A stretch of 64,000 bases of DNA, taken from NCBI RefSeq assembly GCF_027694345.1, contig NZ_JAQEVU010000003.1, positions 210,153 to 274,152 of the forward strand, given 5' to 3'. The DNA comes from Varibaculum timonense_A. GTDB lineage: Bacteria > Actinomycetota > Actinomycetes > Actinomycetales > Actinomycetaceae. A program made the translations under genes and the position numbers. Below, piece after piece: positions 36,190 to 44,625 of this stretch. Position 1 is the stretch's first letter. Each line of letters opens with the position of its first letter. The notes under the pieces were generated by a model. It worked only from the letters and a program-made list of their open reading frames with translations. It was not told the origin of the DNA and made no database searches.

Positions 36190-36857
36190 TGCCCTCGGGT
36201 GGGTGAAATGTCTTGTCAGGGCGTTATTGACGGTTTACTCGATGGTTCGTGGTGCTTGGGTTTGGGGTAGTATAGGGCCCGCAAAGTCTGGTTTTGGGGT
36301 GCTGGTGTGACTGCTCGGCATAGCCGCTAAATTGTTTGGCTTCCGCTAAAAAGTATGGCTTGGCGCTAGAAGATGTCCCCGATAAATTGACCGGTTGGCT
36401 TCGGTTCAGATACTAAATAAGCAAAATCCTGGTTAATGCCCAAAAGGGGGTGCGGATTATTTTTCGGGCGTGTCGTGGGTTAGTGGGAGCGTCCTGCCGA
36501 GCCTTTGCGGTTGTGTAGTGATCCGTCTCGGTCGCTGGTGTTATACTAGTAACGATTACGTAGGTTGTACGCATATTTCCATAGACGCACTGACTCGGTG
36601 TAGTGCTGGTTGTTGCTCGAAATATTGAGGAGCTTGCATCGGGTTTGTACGCCTATAACGGAGAGCATCTGAGACTGTTGGAAAAACTTCCTGTTGACTC
36701 TCCCCGTCGTGAAGAATGGTTTTTGCAAGTCAGGTTAAACCGCTTCACACTTTTATCTTTCCCATCCACAACAAGTTTGACAGCGATTCAATGATTAGTT
36801 CGCCACGATATTGTACGCAGACTTAGGCGATGCATAGCCTATATTGGTTTATTCCTC
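36190..36857. other. Non-coding gap between ssrA and the minus-strand operon, possible gene relic
   Basis: About 670 bases with no convincing intact gene. A plus-strand frame from 36603 to 36794 (GTG start) has a coding-like first half containing E-E-L-A-S-G-L-Y-A-Y and E-K-L-P-V-D-S-P-R-R-E-E-W-F, then appears to lose it; I do not recognise the family. The base composition shifts here from core to accessory DNA, so this is a likely island junction. No integrase or repeat of the ssrA 3' end is seen. Confidence 0.4.
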
Positions 36858-37667
36858 TTATCTCTCCTTTATTAGTTTCAGCGAAAATAGAAAGGGTACA
36901 CTCTCAGACCATCGCGGATGGTGATAATAATAGTCATCTCCAACAATCATCTCGGGAACTGACCGATAGTGCGAGAATGGGTACTCTAACAGTTCAATTA
37001 CCCGAAACCCAGCTATACTCGCTGCGGATAGAATTTCACTAAGCGCGTGTGGCCATTTGGTCTGAGCGTTCTGAATAATCAAATCAGAATCACCAGAGTA
37101 CGACTTTTCATTCCTAGTGATATAGGGACCGGCTGTCTGCCAATATGGCGCAGACACAGGCGGATACTCGCTAGCCTCTCCGCTATCGAAAGTAGCAGCA
37201 TACGGGTGCTCATCAATCAGCACTAGCTCTCCTCCGGGCATTAGATAGGTAGCTGCGCTTTTAAACCATATTTCAACATCGGGAACCCAAACCAACACGC
37301 CGTAAGACGCATAGTAGATATCGAAGGTACCGGCTATAGTGGGGTCGGCAGGTTCACTGCTATCTGCAACCAAGAACTTGCAACCTTGAACGCCTGCTAG
37401 ATCAGCTATTCGTCGAGCGTGCTGTACTGCGGTTGGAGAGTAGTCAATCCCTGTTACAAGAAAACCAAACCGAGCCAAAGAGATTGTGTCGAGACCTATG
37501 TGGCAATGTGAGTGCAATAATCGTCGCCCCTCGGGATTAGCTAACATTTCAAGCTCTATCTCCCGTAGCGTGTTGCCTCCCTTAATCACCTCTTCTACCG
37601 GATAATAATCACCACGACTGTGGATTTCGGCTAACTCAGACCAATACTTCAAATTCTGCGTCATCAT
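36858..37667 (-). CDS. Class I SAM-dependent methyltransferase
   Basis: A 269-residue methyltransferase. Motif I is rewritten as L-H-S-H-C-H-I-G-L-D-T-I-S-L-A (in place of the usual glycine-rich E/D-x-G-x-G-x-G), followed by motif II G-I-D-Y-S-P-T-A-V and motif III D-I-Y-Y-A-S-Y-G-V-L. This H-C-H-x-G variant is seen in small-molecule methyltransferases. It is the last gene of the carbamoyltransferase-led operon and could methylate the cluster's product. RBS AGGAATG precedes the ATG. Substrate unknown. Confidence 0.75.
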   Translation of the reverse strand: MMTQNLKYWSELAEIHSRGDYYPVEEVIKGGNTLREIELEMLANPEGRRLLHSHCHIGLDTISLARFGFLVTGIDYSPTAVQHARRIADLAGVQGCKFLVADSSEPADPTIAGTFDIYYASYGVLVWVPDVEIWFKSAATYLMPGGELVLIDEHPYAATFDSGEASEYPPVSAPYWQTAGPYITRNEKSYSGDSDLIIQNAQTKWPHALSEILSAASIAGFRVIELLEYPFSHYRSVPEMIVGDDYYYHHPRWSESVPFLFSLKLIKER

Positions 37668-37710
37668 TCCTCCGAAACTAGATAACTATGCCATGCACAA
37701 TCGTGTCTCC

Positions 37711-38859
37711 TCAGGTACGCTCAACCAAAAAACAAATAGTTATTAATGCCGTAAGCATAAGCACAAGCACTATCACGCTGGAAACAGAGCCTAGGAAGGC
37801 TCCAACAGCTGCAATCAGTAAGCCTGAAATTACCCGCGAAATCGCAGATACCAAGCTGAAAGCTGTGACTTCTACGTCACCCCGAACAGCCTGAGTGACT
37901 TGATATGTCGCACGGCTACGCATCGCGGTTGACACGATGACAAGCAGGCAAATCGCAAGCACAGCCAAGAAGAGTCGGGGAACACCGTCAGTAACAAACA
38001 CCATCATACTCAGCAATGGCATTACAGCGATAGCAGTCGGGATGACCCAGCGTCGAACCGCCATCTCTTCCAGAGCACCCCCCATCGACATCGATACCAT
38101 GACGATAAGCGAGATCAACACCAGAAGAACGTTATTCTCGGATGGAATCCCGAACATCACGACAATCGGCTGCCAAAACTGAAGTAAAACATCGAACACA
38201 AGAGTCGGAGTAGTAAAAGCTATCCACAAACCAATTGGCACAAATCGAACGCTAAGGAAGATACGCCTCAACTCGCACTCTTCCCCTGAAGAAAAATAAG
38301 TAGGAACCGCCAGAGAATCCCGGCGACTTCTCCCAATATCACCCCAAAGCAGCAAAAACAACAATGCCTGTATTACGGCAGCTAGAATCCACGCAGCCTG
38401 ACGAGAAACTACAGTTGCAAAGAGTGCGCCAAAGACAGACGCTACTGCAATCCAGAGCGACTGATTTTTACCGAAGTTCGCCAACGGATTTTTGGCTTTG
38501 TGAGTATCGCGTAGCAATATCTCGAATGAGCCGCTGAATAGTGACAGCGAGACAGCGTTAAGTAATTCAGCAACAATCAACGTAGCCAGATTATCAACTA
38601 ACACCATAACACCAAGCCAGGAGGCAGAAGCAAATACGGATATAAGGAGCGACAGACGCGGTCCAAAACGATCAGCTAAGACCCCACAGGGAACCTCAAG
38701 AACAAGTAAAGCTAGGAGCTGAACTAAACGCGCACTACTGACGTCTGATAGACTCAGACCTTTGTTCAAAAGGTAGATAAAAGAGAAGCTGCTAGGTATT
38801 AGTCTGGCAGCAGAGAATACCAGACCAGTACGGTAGGGCGTCAAATGCAAGGGAATCAT
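37711..38859 (-). CDS. MFS transporter, probable product exporter
   Basis: A 382-residue membrane protein with about 12 helices. The start taken is ATG 38859 (MIPLHLTPYRTG), which overlaps the preceding stop as ATGA; a longer in-frame start at 38895 would overlap more. The helix 2-3 loop motif G-V-L-A-D-R-F-G-P-R is present. It resembles drug-efflux type MFS proteins, and its place in a biosynthetic-looking operon suggests export of the product or self-resistance. Confidence 0.75.
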   Translation of the reverse strand: MIPLHLTPYRTGLVFSAARLIPSSFSFIYLLNKGLSLSDVSSARLVQLLALLVLEVPCGVLADRFGPRLSLLISVFASASWLGVMVLVDNLATLIVAELLNAVSLSLFSGSFEILLRDTHKAKNPLANFGKNQSLWIAVASVFGALFATVVSRQAAWILAAVIQALLFLLLWGDIGRSRRDSLAVPTYFSSGEECELRRIFLSVRFVPIGLWIAFTTPTLVFDVLLQFWQPIVVMFGIPSENNVLLVLISLIVMVSMSMGGALEEMAVRRWVIPTAIAVMPLLSMMVFVTDGVPRLFLAVLAICLLVIVSTAMRSRATYQVTQAVRGDVEVTAFSLVSAISRVISGLLIAAVGAFLGSVSSVIVLVLMLTALITICFLVERT

Positions 38860-39395
38860 AAGGCGTTTTTTCCATCCGCCTTGGGTAACGCCCAACCAGC
38901 CATAAACCGGGACTCAGTTGGCACATGCTGTCGCGCAAAAAAACTATTATTCTTTGGAATGTCGCCGACATTATCCCAAAATGTAACTTGACCTACTATC
39001 ATGCCGGGATAAATCCGAATTGGTTGCGCAGCAACCAATTCTAGAGTCCAGTGATGCGCAGATCCGGTGTGTCCAAGATTAGCTGATACCTGTAAAAAAA
39101 GACCAAGACGACCGAGGCTACTACGTCCAATCAAGGACATAGCGTACACATAGCTACTGATTAGCTCTAAAGTAGATCCAAGATACATGGTATGCGGCTG
39201 CAGCACATGACCCTTCGCGCCTATTCTTAGGGTTTCAAAAGTGACCGTTCCATCACAGTGCACGGTGGGTATTTTTAAAGAGGATCCCAAACGATAGTTG
39301 TAGCTATTCGGGTTTATCTGATTGCTGGCGAAAGGATCCAACACTATCCGACCTGCGGCCCGCTCCGCTGAAATATGACTTCCAGTCAGAATCAT
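38856..39395 (-). CDS. dCTP deaminase / dUTPase-fold protein, Glu retained
   Basis: A 179-residue member of the Dcd/dUTPase family. Seen: S-L-I-G-R-S-S-L-G-R-L-G (Ser92, Ser93, Arg96) and W-T-L-E-L with Glu119, which aligns with the catalytic Glu of dCTP deaminase (E138 in E. coli), then Y-P-G-M-I-V-G-Q-V. It is short at the C-terminus. Family members deaminate dCTP or hydrolyse dUTP; here it is paired with a paralogue and sits in a biosynthetic-type operon, so a modified nucleotide substrate is plausible. Confidence 0.75.
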   Translation of the reverse strand: MILTGSHISAERAAGRIVLDPFASNQINPNSYNYRLGSSLKIPTVHCDGTVTFETLRIGAKGHVLQPHTMYLGSTLELISSYVYAMSLIGRSSLGRLGLFLQVSANLGHTGSAHHWTLELVAAQPIRIYPGMIVGQVTFWDNVGDIPKNNSFFARQHVPTESRFMAGWALPKADGKNAL

Positions 39396-39397
39396 GT

Positions 39398-39913
39398 CTA
39401 CTTCCCTAAATAGGCACGCGAGGCGACAGGTCCTTCGCTCCCGTTATACTTACCATCGTAGAGTTCGATGTCCCCTTTCGGAACCCAAAAAGATACCTGA
39501 GCTATAAGCCAATCTGGTCGTAGCATCACGGGAAGCGTCGAGTACAATTGAAAGGTTATCTTTCCGTAGCTGCCAATATCTATTAGATCAGCAGTCACAT
39601 GTACGAACAAGCCTAGGCGCGCGGTTCCCGATTTGGCATGGATAATTGGAACATAGTGATCACTACCCACGTATTCACGGCTTTCTGCGAGCAAAAAATC
39701 ATTTTTCCGCATTCTATAACCGTCTGGCTCAATCTGAAAGGTACTGTAACTGTTTTCAACGCGTGGATCGAGAACATCTTCTGTGTATTTCAATAGCGTT
39801 GACCCGAGCGATAAATCGTAAGAATTGGTGGACAATCGCGCTGGATTGAATCCCGAAATCTTGATACGCCTCCGACTAACCTCCCGCGCTATTTCATTGC
39901 CGGTAAGAATCAT
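39398..39913 (-). CDS. dCTP deaminase-like paralogue with catalytic Glu changed to Gln
   Basis: A 171-residue protein starting at ATG 39913 (MILTGNEIAR) with AGGAGC upstream; the longer in-frame start at 39958 would overlap the previous gene and lacks this RBS. It aligns along its length with the next gene and shares the MILTG start. The Ser/Arg motif is kept (K-S-G-T-A-R), but the catalytic Glu position reads F-Q-L (Gln122, codon CAA at 39550-39548). One base change (GAA to CAA) would cause this. It may be a non-catalytic partner in a mixed trimer or have a new activity. Confidence 0.7.
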   Translation of the reverse strand: MILTGNEIAREVSRRRIKISGFNPARLSTNSYDLSLGSTLLKYTEDVLDPRVENSYSTFQIEPDGYRMRKNDFLLAESREYVGSDHYVPIIHAKSGTARLGLFVHVTADLIDIGSYGKITFQLYSTLPVMLRPDWLIAQVSFWVPKGDIELYDGKYNGSEGPVASRAYLGK

Positions 39914-39954
39914 TATTGCTCCTATTTGGTATAGAACTATTTTGTACAGAAGAA

Positions 39955-41186
39955 TCAAACTTGGATTGGTAACCTTGCGTACAAATCATCACAGCGACCC
40001 ATAAATGACTTCTCATCCGGTGCAGCGATAGTGACCAGCACACACCAATTAGAGGGATTGTCATGCCTATAGTCCTGACCAGGTGCAACTTTGACCACAG
40101 CATCGACTACTCCCTCACTAGCCAGGTATTCTGCCTTGGTGGGCACAGCACGTATCTGCCCATTTTTAGTCGGTGAAACGGCCAACCAACCGGCCAATCG
40201 ATATCCTTCCGCACACCCTGTGAGGTCCGGTTCAAGCCCCAATTCTACTTTAAGCCACGCATCGATAATGTCGACTCCGAATGCTGCATTAATCGCCTCT
40301 GGGACAGCCCCCCAGCAAAACGGGTAGCCACTTCAGATATATAAGGCTGACCGTTGGCGTCAACAAAAAATTCTGCGTGCGTAACTCCGGATGTTAACCC
40401 TTTTGCCACACCAAACTTGGTCATTAATTCGCCAAAGCTTCTATAAAGTTCAGCGTGCGTTTCAGGTGAGAGAATAATCGATCCATTACGTGACGGCTTA
40501 TCTAGCGCAACAAGGCGAGGTACCATATAGCGACCTACACTGGTAAAAACAATCTCACCACCCTGCCAGATCATGTCTACGTGGTATTCATCCCCTTCCA
40601 ACTTCTGTTCGATCGCCCACTGATGCGACGCAAGCGCTGGATGTAATTGTTCTGTCGAGACAAAGGCATCTAAATCGTCCGCTGTTTGCAGAATCGCCGT
40701 GTTAAAAGATCCTGTTCCAGCCGCTGGTTTCGCAACAATTGGGAACATTTCTTTCGGCACCGAATCTCCCGGTTGGTAATTTGAAATAATAGGTGCGCAC
40801 GGGATTCCGGCATCAGAGAATGCTTTTTTCATCCATCGCTTATCTCGTACTGTAATAGCCAAGTCTGGCTCGCGTGGGTCGAGACCCAGCGCACTCCGCA
40901 GATATGCAGCGCTAAACATGCCGTACTCAGCTCCGGAAAGTACCGAAGAAATGGCTCTTGGATACTTCAACTCCAGGTCAACAAAAACACCAGACATTTC
41001 TTCAATCGAATCCAGCCGGTCGACCTCGTAAACAGCACGCAACCGAGTCCGTACTTCATCAGATAATGGCTCGTTCAAAACATCGTATGCATCACGAACC
41101 AAAATCACCTCAGCCCCCAGCTTTAGCACACGAGACAAAAGAAATTCCGGGAACTTCAAGCAGACAATCATTTTTCTTCTCATCAA
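39955..41186 (-). pseudogene. ATP-grasp ligase split by a frameshift in a G6 tract
   Basis: The N-terminal 313 codons (41186-40245) form an ATP-grasp enzyme: P-I-V-A-K-P-A-A-G-T-G-S for ATP, E-Q-K-L-E-G-D-E-Y-H-V-D-M, then T-H-A-E-F-F-V-D and a final E-V-A-T-R-F-A-G-G. At the G tract (C308-C313 on the plus strand, 40308-40313) the frame is lost. In the -1 frame the same DNA continues A-V-P-E-A-I-N-A-A-F-G-V-D-I-I-D-A-W-L-K and runs to 39955, the normal C-terminus. One more G, or a -1 slip on GGG GGG, restores a protein of about 410 residues. It may be a pseudogene, phase variable, or a programmed slip. Confidence 0.8.
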
Positions 41187-42358
41187 AAAACTCTTCCATT
41201 CTTATAACGCGGAGACACCGCGAAGTCAGCAGCGACTGTATCGGTGAGAACCAGCGATAGGAATCTTTCGAGTCCCATACCAGCCATGCTCACCAGCGGC
41301 ATACCAGCATCTACGACATCAAAAAAATCACGATACCGACTAGGGTGAGACCCTTTGGCGCGAATCCGTTCACGTAATAGCTTCGGATCAGTTTCCACCT
41401 GACTACCCGCTACCAAATAGAGCCGCCCGCGATACCACAGCTGACAATCATGGGAAAAACCATCAGTGGCTTTAGTGTAAAATGGTCGTTTCTCAACAGG
41501 GAAACCTGTAACCCAAACGAATGAGTCATAGTGCTTGTCTAGATATTGTCTGCAAGCTGAGTTGAGCTGAGAGCCATTACCACCACTACCGCCTGCTAGC
41601 GCAGTCAAATCGGTCCAACGAATGGTCTCAAAATCTACCTTTTCGATAGCAGTTATATAATTAGCATGTCGATTCAAGATTGCTACACTTGCTAAAATGA
41701 GCCGCTCGAAATCGCTCATGATACTGTCGATACCAACTCCAACTCGCGAGATATCTACAATAGTGAACTCTGCCAACTTGCGACGGCTACTAGGCGTCTC
41801 CCGCCTAAACAGCTTACCAATCTCATAAAAGCTGTTAAACCCATTGCAAGCGAGCATCTGGTGATAGATCATATTACTGATGGAAAGAAATTCTTTGCGA
41901 TCGTAAAATTGCATCTCAAAAGGTACCGTATCTCCGAGTGCCCACTCCGAGACGATTGTCGGAGATTGAACCGGCATATAGTCCCAATCTCGAAACAAAG
42001 CATGCATTTCTCGAACCACTAGAGAGCGCAAACCAAGTAGCTCGGTCGAACGTGCTGGTCTGCCACCAGCCCAACAAGTAGACTGCGCAACGATTTCGAG
42101 AGTCTCTACCTCAATTTCGTAGTTTCCCTTAAATATCTTCCAGTGTCCGGTCACCCGCACTAAAGCGCCAATCCTCGGATGCTGGCTATCAGCTTTCGAA
42201 ATTGATTTGCTGCTCCGGACCGCCCAAATATAGAGACCATCAATTTGCAATAGGATTCGAATGAAAGTCGCAGAGAACCGGTCATAACGAATCACCACGC
42301 CTGTTAAATCAACCTGTCGCGAAGGTAGTCCCTGATTAGTTAGCGCGTCGTATCTCAT
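41183..42358 (-). CDS. AsnRS-like class II aminoacyl-tRNA synthetase paralogue
   Basis: A 391-residue protein with an OB-fold N-terminal part (V-D-L-T-G-V-V-I-R-Y-D to about residue 95) and a class II catalytic core. Motif 2 is visible as F-R-R-E-T-P-S-S-R-R-K-L-A-E-F (about 185-200) and motif 3 as G-M-G-L-E-R-F-L near the end. The start used is ATG 42358, 23 bases inside the end of the carbamoyltransferase. A housekeeping AsnRS would not be in this operon; it more likely makes an aminoacyl adenylate for amide formation, alongside the ATP-grasp enzyme. It overlaps the ATP-grasp gene by 4 bases. Confidence 0.75.
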   Translation of the reverse strand: MRYDALTNQGLPSRQVDLTGVVIRYDRFSATFIRILLQIDGLYIWAVRSSKSISKADSQHPRIGALVRVTGHWKIFKGNYEIEVETLEIVAQSTCWAGGRPARSTELLGLRSLVVREMHALFRDWDYMPVQSPTIVSEWALGDTVPFEMQFYDRKEFLSISNMIYHQMLACNGFNSFYEIGKLFRRETPSSRRKLAEFTIVDISRVGVGIDSIMSDFERLILASVAILNRHANYITAIEKVDFETIRWTDLTALAGGSGGNGSQLNSACRQYLDKHYDSFVWVTGFPVEKRPFYTKATDGFSHDCQLWYRGRLYLVAGSQVETDPKLLRERIRAKGSHPSRYRDFFDVVDAGMPLVSMAGMGLERFLSLVLTDTVAADFAVSPRYKNGRVF

Positions 42359-44036
42359 AGTTCTCCACATAGAGCCGATCCATACCAGCACCAAAGCTAA
42401 CAAAGGCCTTAACCGCATCACCTGGCGTTTCAATAAGAGGCATACCACCCTCGTTGAAGCTGGTATTCATCAACACGGGTATGCCCGTTCGACGCTCATA
42501 GGCGGCAATCAGTGCGTGAAAATCAGCATTGTCCTCGAGGGAGACGGTTTGCACTCGCGCAGTGCCGTCAACATGCACAGCAGATGGAATCTCGTGTTTA
42601 CGGTCAGCTCTAGCAAACACTGTTTTCATCATATAAGGGCTGTCCGAACCGCCCATCTCAAAGTAATCATCGGCGCGCTCAGCTAAAACAGCCGGAGCGA
42701 AGGGTCGGAACCACTCACGTTTCTTTACAAATCCATTCACTTTTTCCTTTATCCAGGGATTGGAAGCTGCACATAGGATGCTACGATTACCCAGGGCGCG
42801 CGGCCCGAATTCACTACGACCTCGGAACCAACCGATTACCTGTCCCTGAGCCAGTGCGTCGGCCGCAGCACTAATCGGATTATCAAGCTTCACAACCATA
42901 TAGTCATCGCTGTGGAGCGAAGAGAGCGCCGCTTGCACCTCATCAGCAGTGTATTGTCGACCGATGTATGGGGTGAAACCACTAAGTAACTCATTACCCG
43001 TGGATCTCAGGGCGAATTGAAGGGCACCTACGGACAGCCCGGCATCACCAGGGGAATCGGGGATTCTCACATCGCTAGTCAGCTCACGTGCCAGCAAACC
43101 GTTCAGTACTGAGTTTAGCGCGACACCCCCACAGACAATGACATGCGCGGGAGCATACTCTTTGACCAGCGGGCGCACCCGTCGCAACACCGAGGATTCC
43201 AAACTGAGCTGACCCCAAGCCGCTAAATCTGCGCCTTCCGCAGTAATATCCCCGAAATCCCAAGCTTTCAAATAGGGATGCGTAGAGCCGTGATCCCGGA
43301 GCCATATTGACAGATCAACAAGTCCATCCTCACTGTATACATCGTCTGTGACAGCTGTAGTTTCCCTTCCTCCTTTCGATTCGAAGGCCAAAGGGATTAA
43401 ACCAATCCGCTCTCTCGCACCAAACGGAGCTAAGCCCATCATTTTGCCAGCATCATGATAACTGCCGAAACCAACGTATCGGGTAACCTTGCTGTAGAAA
43501 CGACCATATCCAATCTCGCCAGGAGCGTCATGATCTCTCGAAACGAGTTTTAGACAATTATCCCGCCACAGGTAATAAGAGGTTTGCTCAACCCGCGCGT
43601 CATCAAGTCCACCCTTAGCCGATTCAATGACGCTGCCACTATGGTCGATGACGACCACTAAAGCGTCTTTAAGGGACAGCTGACCAATCGCTGCCCAAGC
43701 ATGTCCTTCATGGTGCGAGCTGCAATATACCAACCGCGCCTGTTTCCCAACCTCAGCTCGTACCTCGTTTGCCAAATAGCTAGGCAACTCCGCACCAACC
43801 TGTTGCCCGAAACCAACCAGACCAACCACATCTATAGCATCTGTTGTAATACCGAGTGCGTCCATTCCATTACGCAGACTACGTTGGAAACCGCCATCAT
43901 ACTTCAATCGACTAACCCGCTCCTCTGCGCAGGCATAGCGCACCACGTTGTCAATAGCGATTGCCACTCCACCGTCAGCGGTTGGCTTTCCAGTTTCTGG
44001 ATGATTAGACATATTAATACCCACGACGACTGTCAT
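42336..44036 (-). CDS. NodU/CmcH-type carbamoyltransferase
   Basis: A 566-residue two-domain O-carbamoyltransferase using carbamoyl phosphate. The N-terminal ASKHA-type domain has S-H-H-E-G-H-A-W-A-A (metal His residues near 108-112) and V-I-D-H-S-G-S; the C-terminal domain has G-R-S-E-F-G-P-R-A-L-G-N-R-S. Such enzymes carbamoylate hydroxyl groups in antibiotics (tobramycin, cephamycin, polyoxin type) or nodulation factors. RBS AAGGAG precedes the ATG. First gene of the minus-strand operon. Confidence 0.9.
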   Translation of the reverse strand: MTVVVGINMSNHPETGKPTADGGVAIAIDNVVRYACAEERVSRLKYDGGFQRSLRNGMDALGITTDAIDVVGLVGFGQQVGAELPSYLANEVRAEVGKQARLVYCSSHHEGHAWAAIGQLSLKDALVVVIDHSGSVIESAKGGLDDARVEQTSYYLWRDNCLKLVSRDHDAPGEIGYGRFYSKVTRYVGFGSYHDAGKMMGLAPFGARERIGLIPLAFESKGGRETTAVTDDVYSEDGLVDLSIWLRDHGSTHPYLKAWDFGDITAEGADLAAWGQLSLESSVLRRVRPLVKEYAPAHVIVCGGVALNSVLNGLLARELTSDVRIPDSPGDAGLSVGALQFALRSTGNELLSGFTPYIGRQYTADEVQAALSSLHSDDYMVVKLDNPISAAADALAQGQVIGWFRGRSEFGPRALGNRSILCAASNPWIKEKVNGFVKKREWFRPFAPAVLAERADDYFEMGGSDSPYMMKTVFARADRKHEIPSAVHVDGTARVQTVSLEDNADFHALIAAYERRTGIPVLMNTSFNEGGMPLIETPGDAVKAFVSFGAGMDRLYVENYEIRRAN

Positions 44037-44106
44037 TTTCTACTCTCCTTAGAGCTTGGATGGGCATCATCAGCGTCGCAAGATCCAAAAACCCCGCCAA
44101 TCGTAT

Positions 44107-44128
44107 TCCGATAATTATCCGATAATTA
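44107..44128. repeat. 11-bp perfect tandem repeat upstream of the operon
   Basis: TCCGATAATTA occurs twice without a gap (44107-44117, 44118-44128), about 71-92 bases upstream of the carbamoyltransferase start. It could be an operator with one helical turn between half-sites. Confidence 0.6.
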
Positions 44129-44156
44129 ACCGCACTATTACTTATGAACGACTAAG

Positions 44157-44175
44157 TTACTATAGGCTAACCTAG
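44157..44175. promoter_or_regulatory. Iron-box-like (DtxR/IdeR) site
   Basis: TTACTATAGGCTAACCTAG matches 15 of 19 positions of the DtxR consensus TTAGGTTAGGCTAACCTAA, with the right half almost perfect. On the minus strand a possible -10 box TATAGT overlaps it, so binding would block the operon's promoter. This is a match by eye only. Confidence 0.4.
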
Positions 44176-44260
44176 CTAAACAAATTTGTATTGAGCTGAC
44201 AGGAGCTACCTGACCAATGCTCGCTCTCCGGTTGAAGCTAAAAGTAGTTTGGGCTGTTTA

Positions 44261-44282
44261 GAAGTGTCCTGGGTTTTGTTCC
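44261..44282 (+). repeat. IS left inverted repeat
   Basis: The 22-bp end, GAAGTGTCCTGGGTTTTGTT followed by CC, is the exact reverse complement of the right end. Confidence 0.9.
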
Positions 44283-44307
44283 TACTCGTTTTTGAGAGGA
44301 TTGAGGC

Positions 44308-44625
44308 ATGGTTAAGAGGTATTCTCAGGAGTTTAAGGATCGGGCGGTGCGTATGCTCGTGGATCGCTTAGCTGGTGATGGCTCGTGTTCGCAGTGGAGG
44401 GCGGTTAATGAGATTGCTCCGAAGCTGGGGATCGCAAACGAGTCATTGCGCCGTTGGTATGAGCAGCATCTTGTTAACACGGGTGAGTGGCAAGGGATGA
44501 CCCGTGAAGAACATGAGGAAGTCAAACGGCTCAAACGCGAGAATGCGGAGCTGCGCCGGGCGAATGAGATTTTGAAAACTGCTTCGGCTTTTTTCGCAGC
44601 GGAGCTCGACCGACCGGCCCGATGA
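44308..44625 (+). CDS. IS3-family transposase OrfA
   Basis: A 105-residue DNA-binding protein with a helix-turn-helix (about 20-60) containing N-E-I-A-P-K-L-G-I and a leucine-zipper-like end (V-K-R-L-K-R-E-N-A-E-L-R-R-A), typical of IS3 OrfA. RBS GAGGATTGAGG precedes the ATG. It ends in a 4-base overlap with OrfB, and part of the ribosomes should shift -1 at 44589-44595 to make OrfAB. Confidence 0.92.
   Translation: MVKRYSQEFKDRAVRMLVDRLAGDGSCSQWRAVNEIAPKLGIANESLRRWYEQHLVNTGEWQGMTREEHEEVKRLKRENAELRRANEILKTASAFFAAELDRPAR
44589..44595 (+). promoter_or_regulatory. -1 frameshift heptamer T TTT TTC
   Basis: Exactly in the X XXY YYZ phase relative to orfA (codons GCT TTT TTC). The -1 frame has no stop between here and the orfB start, so slippage gives the OrfAB transposase. 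Confidence 0.75.

Noticed and set aside
38856..39913. Anti-phage dCTP deaminase defence genes
   Set aside because: Defensive deaminases are known, but here they are coupled to ligase, carbamoyltransferase, methyltransferase and exporter genes, so biosynthesis fits better.
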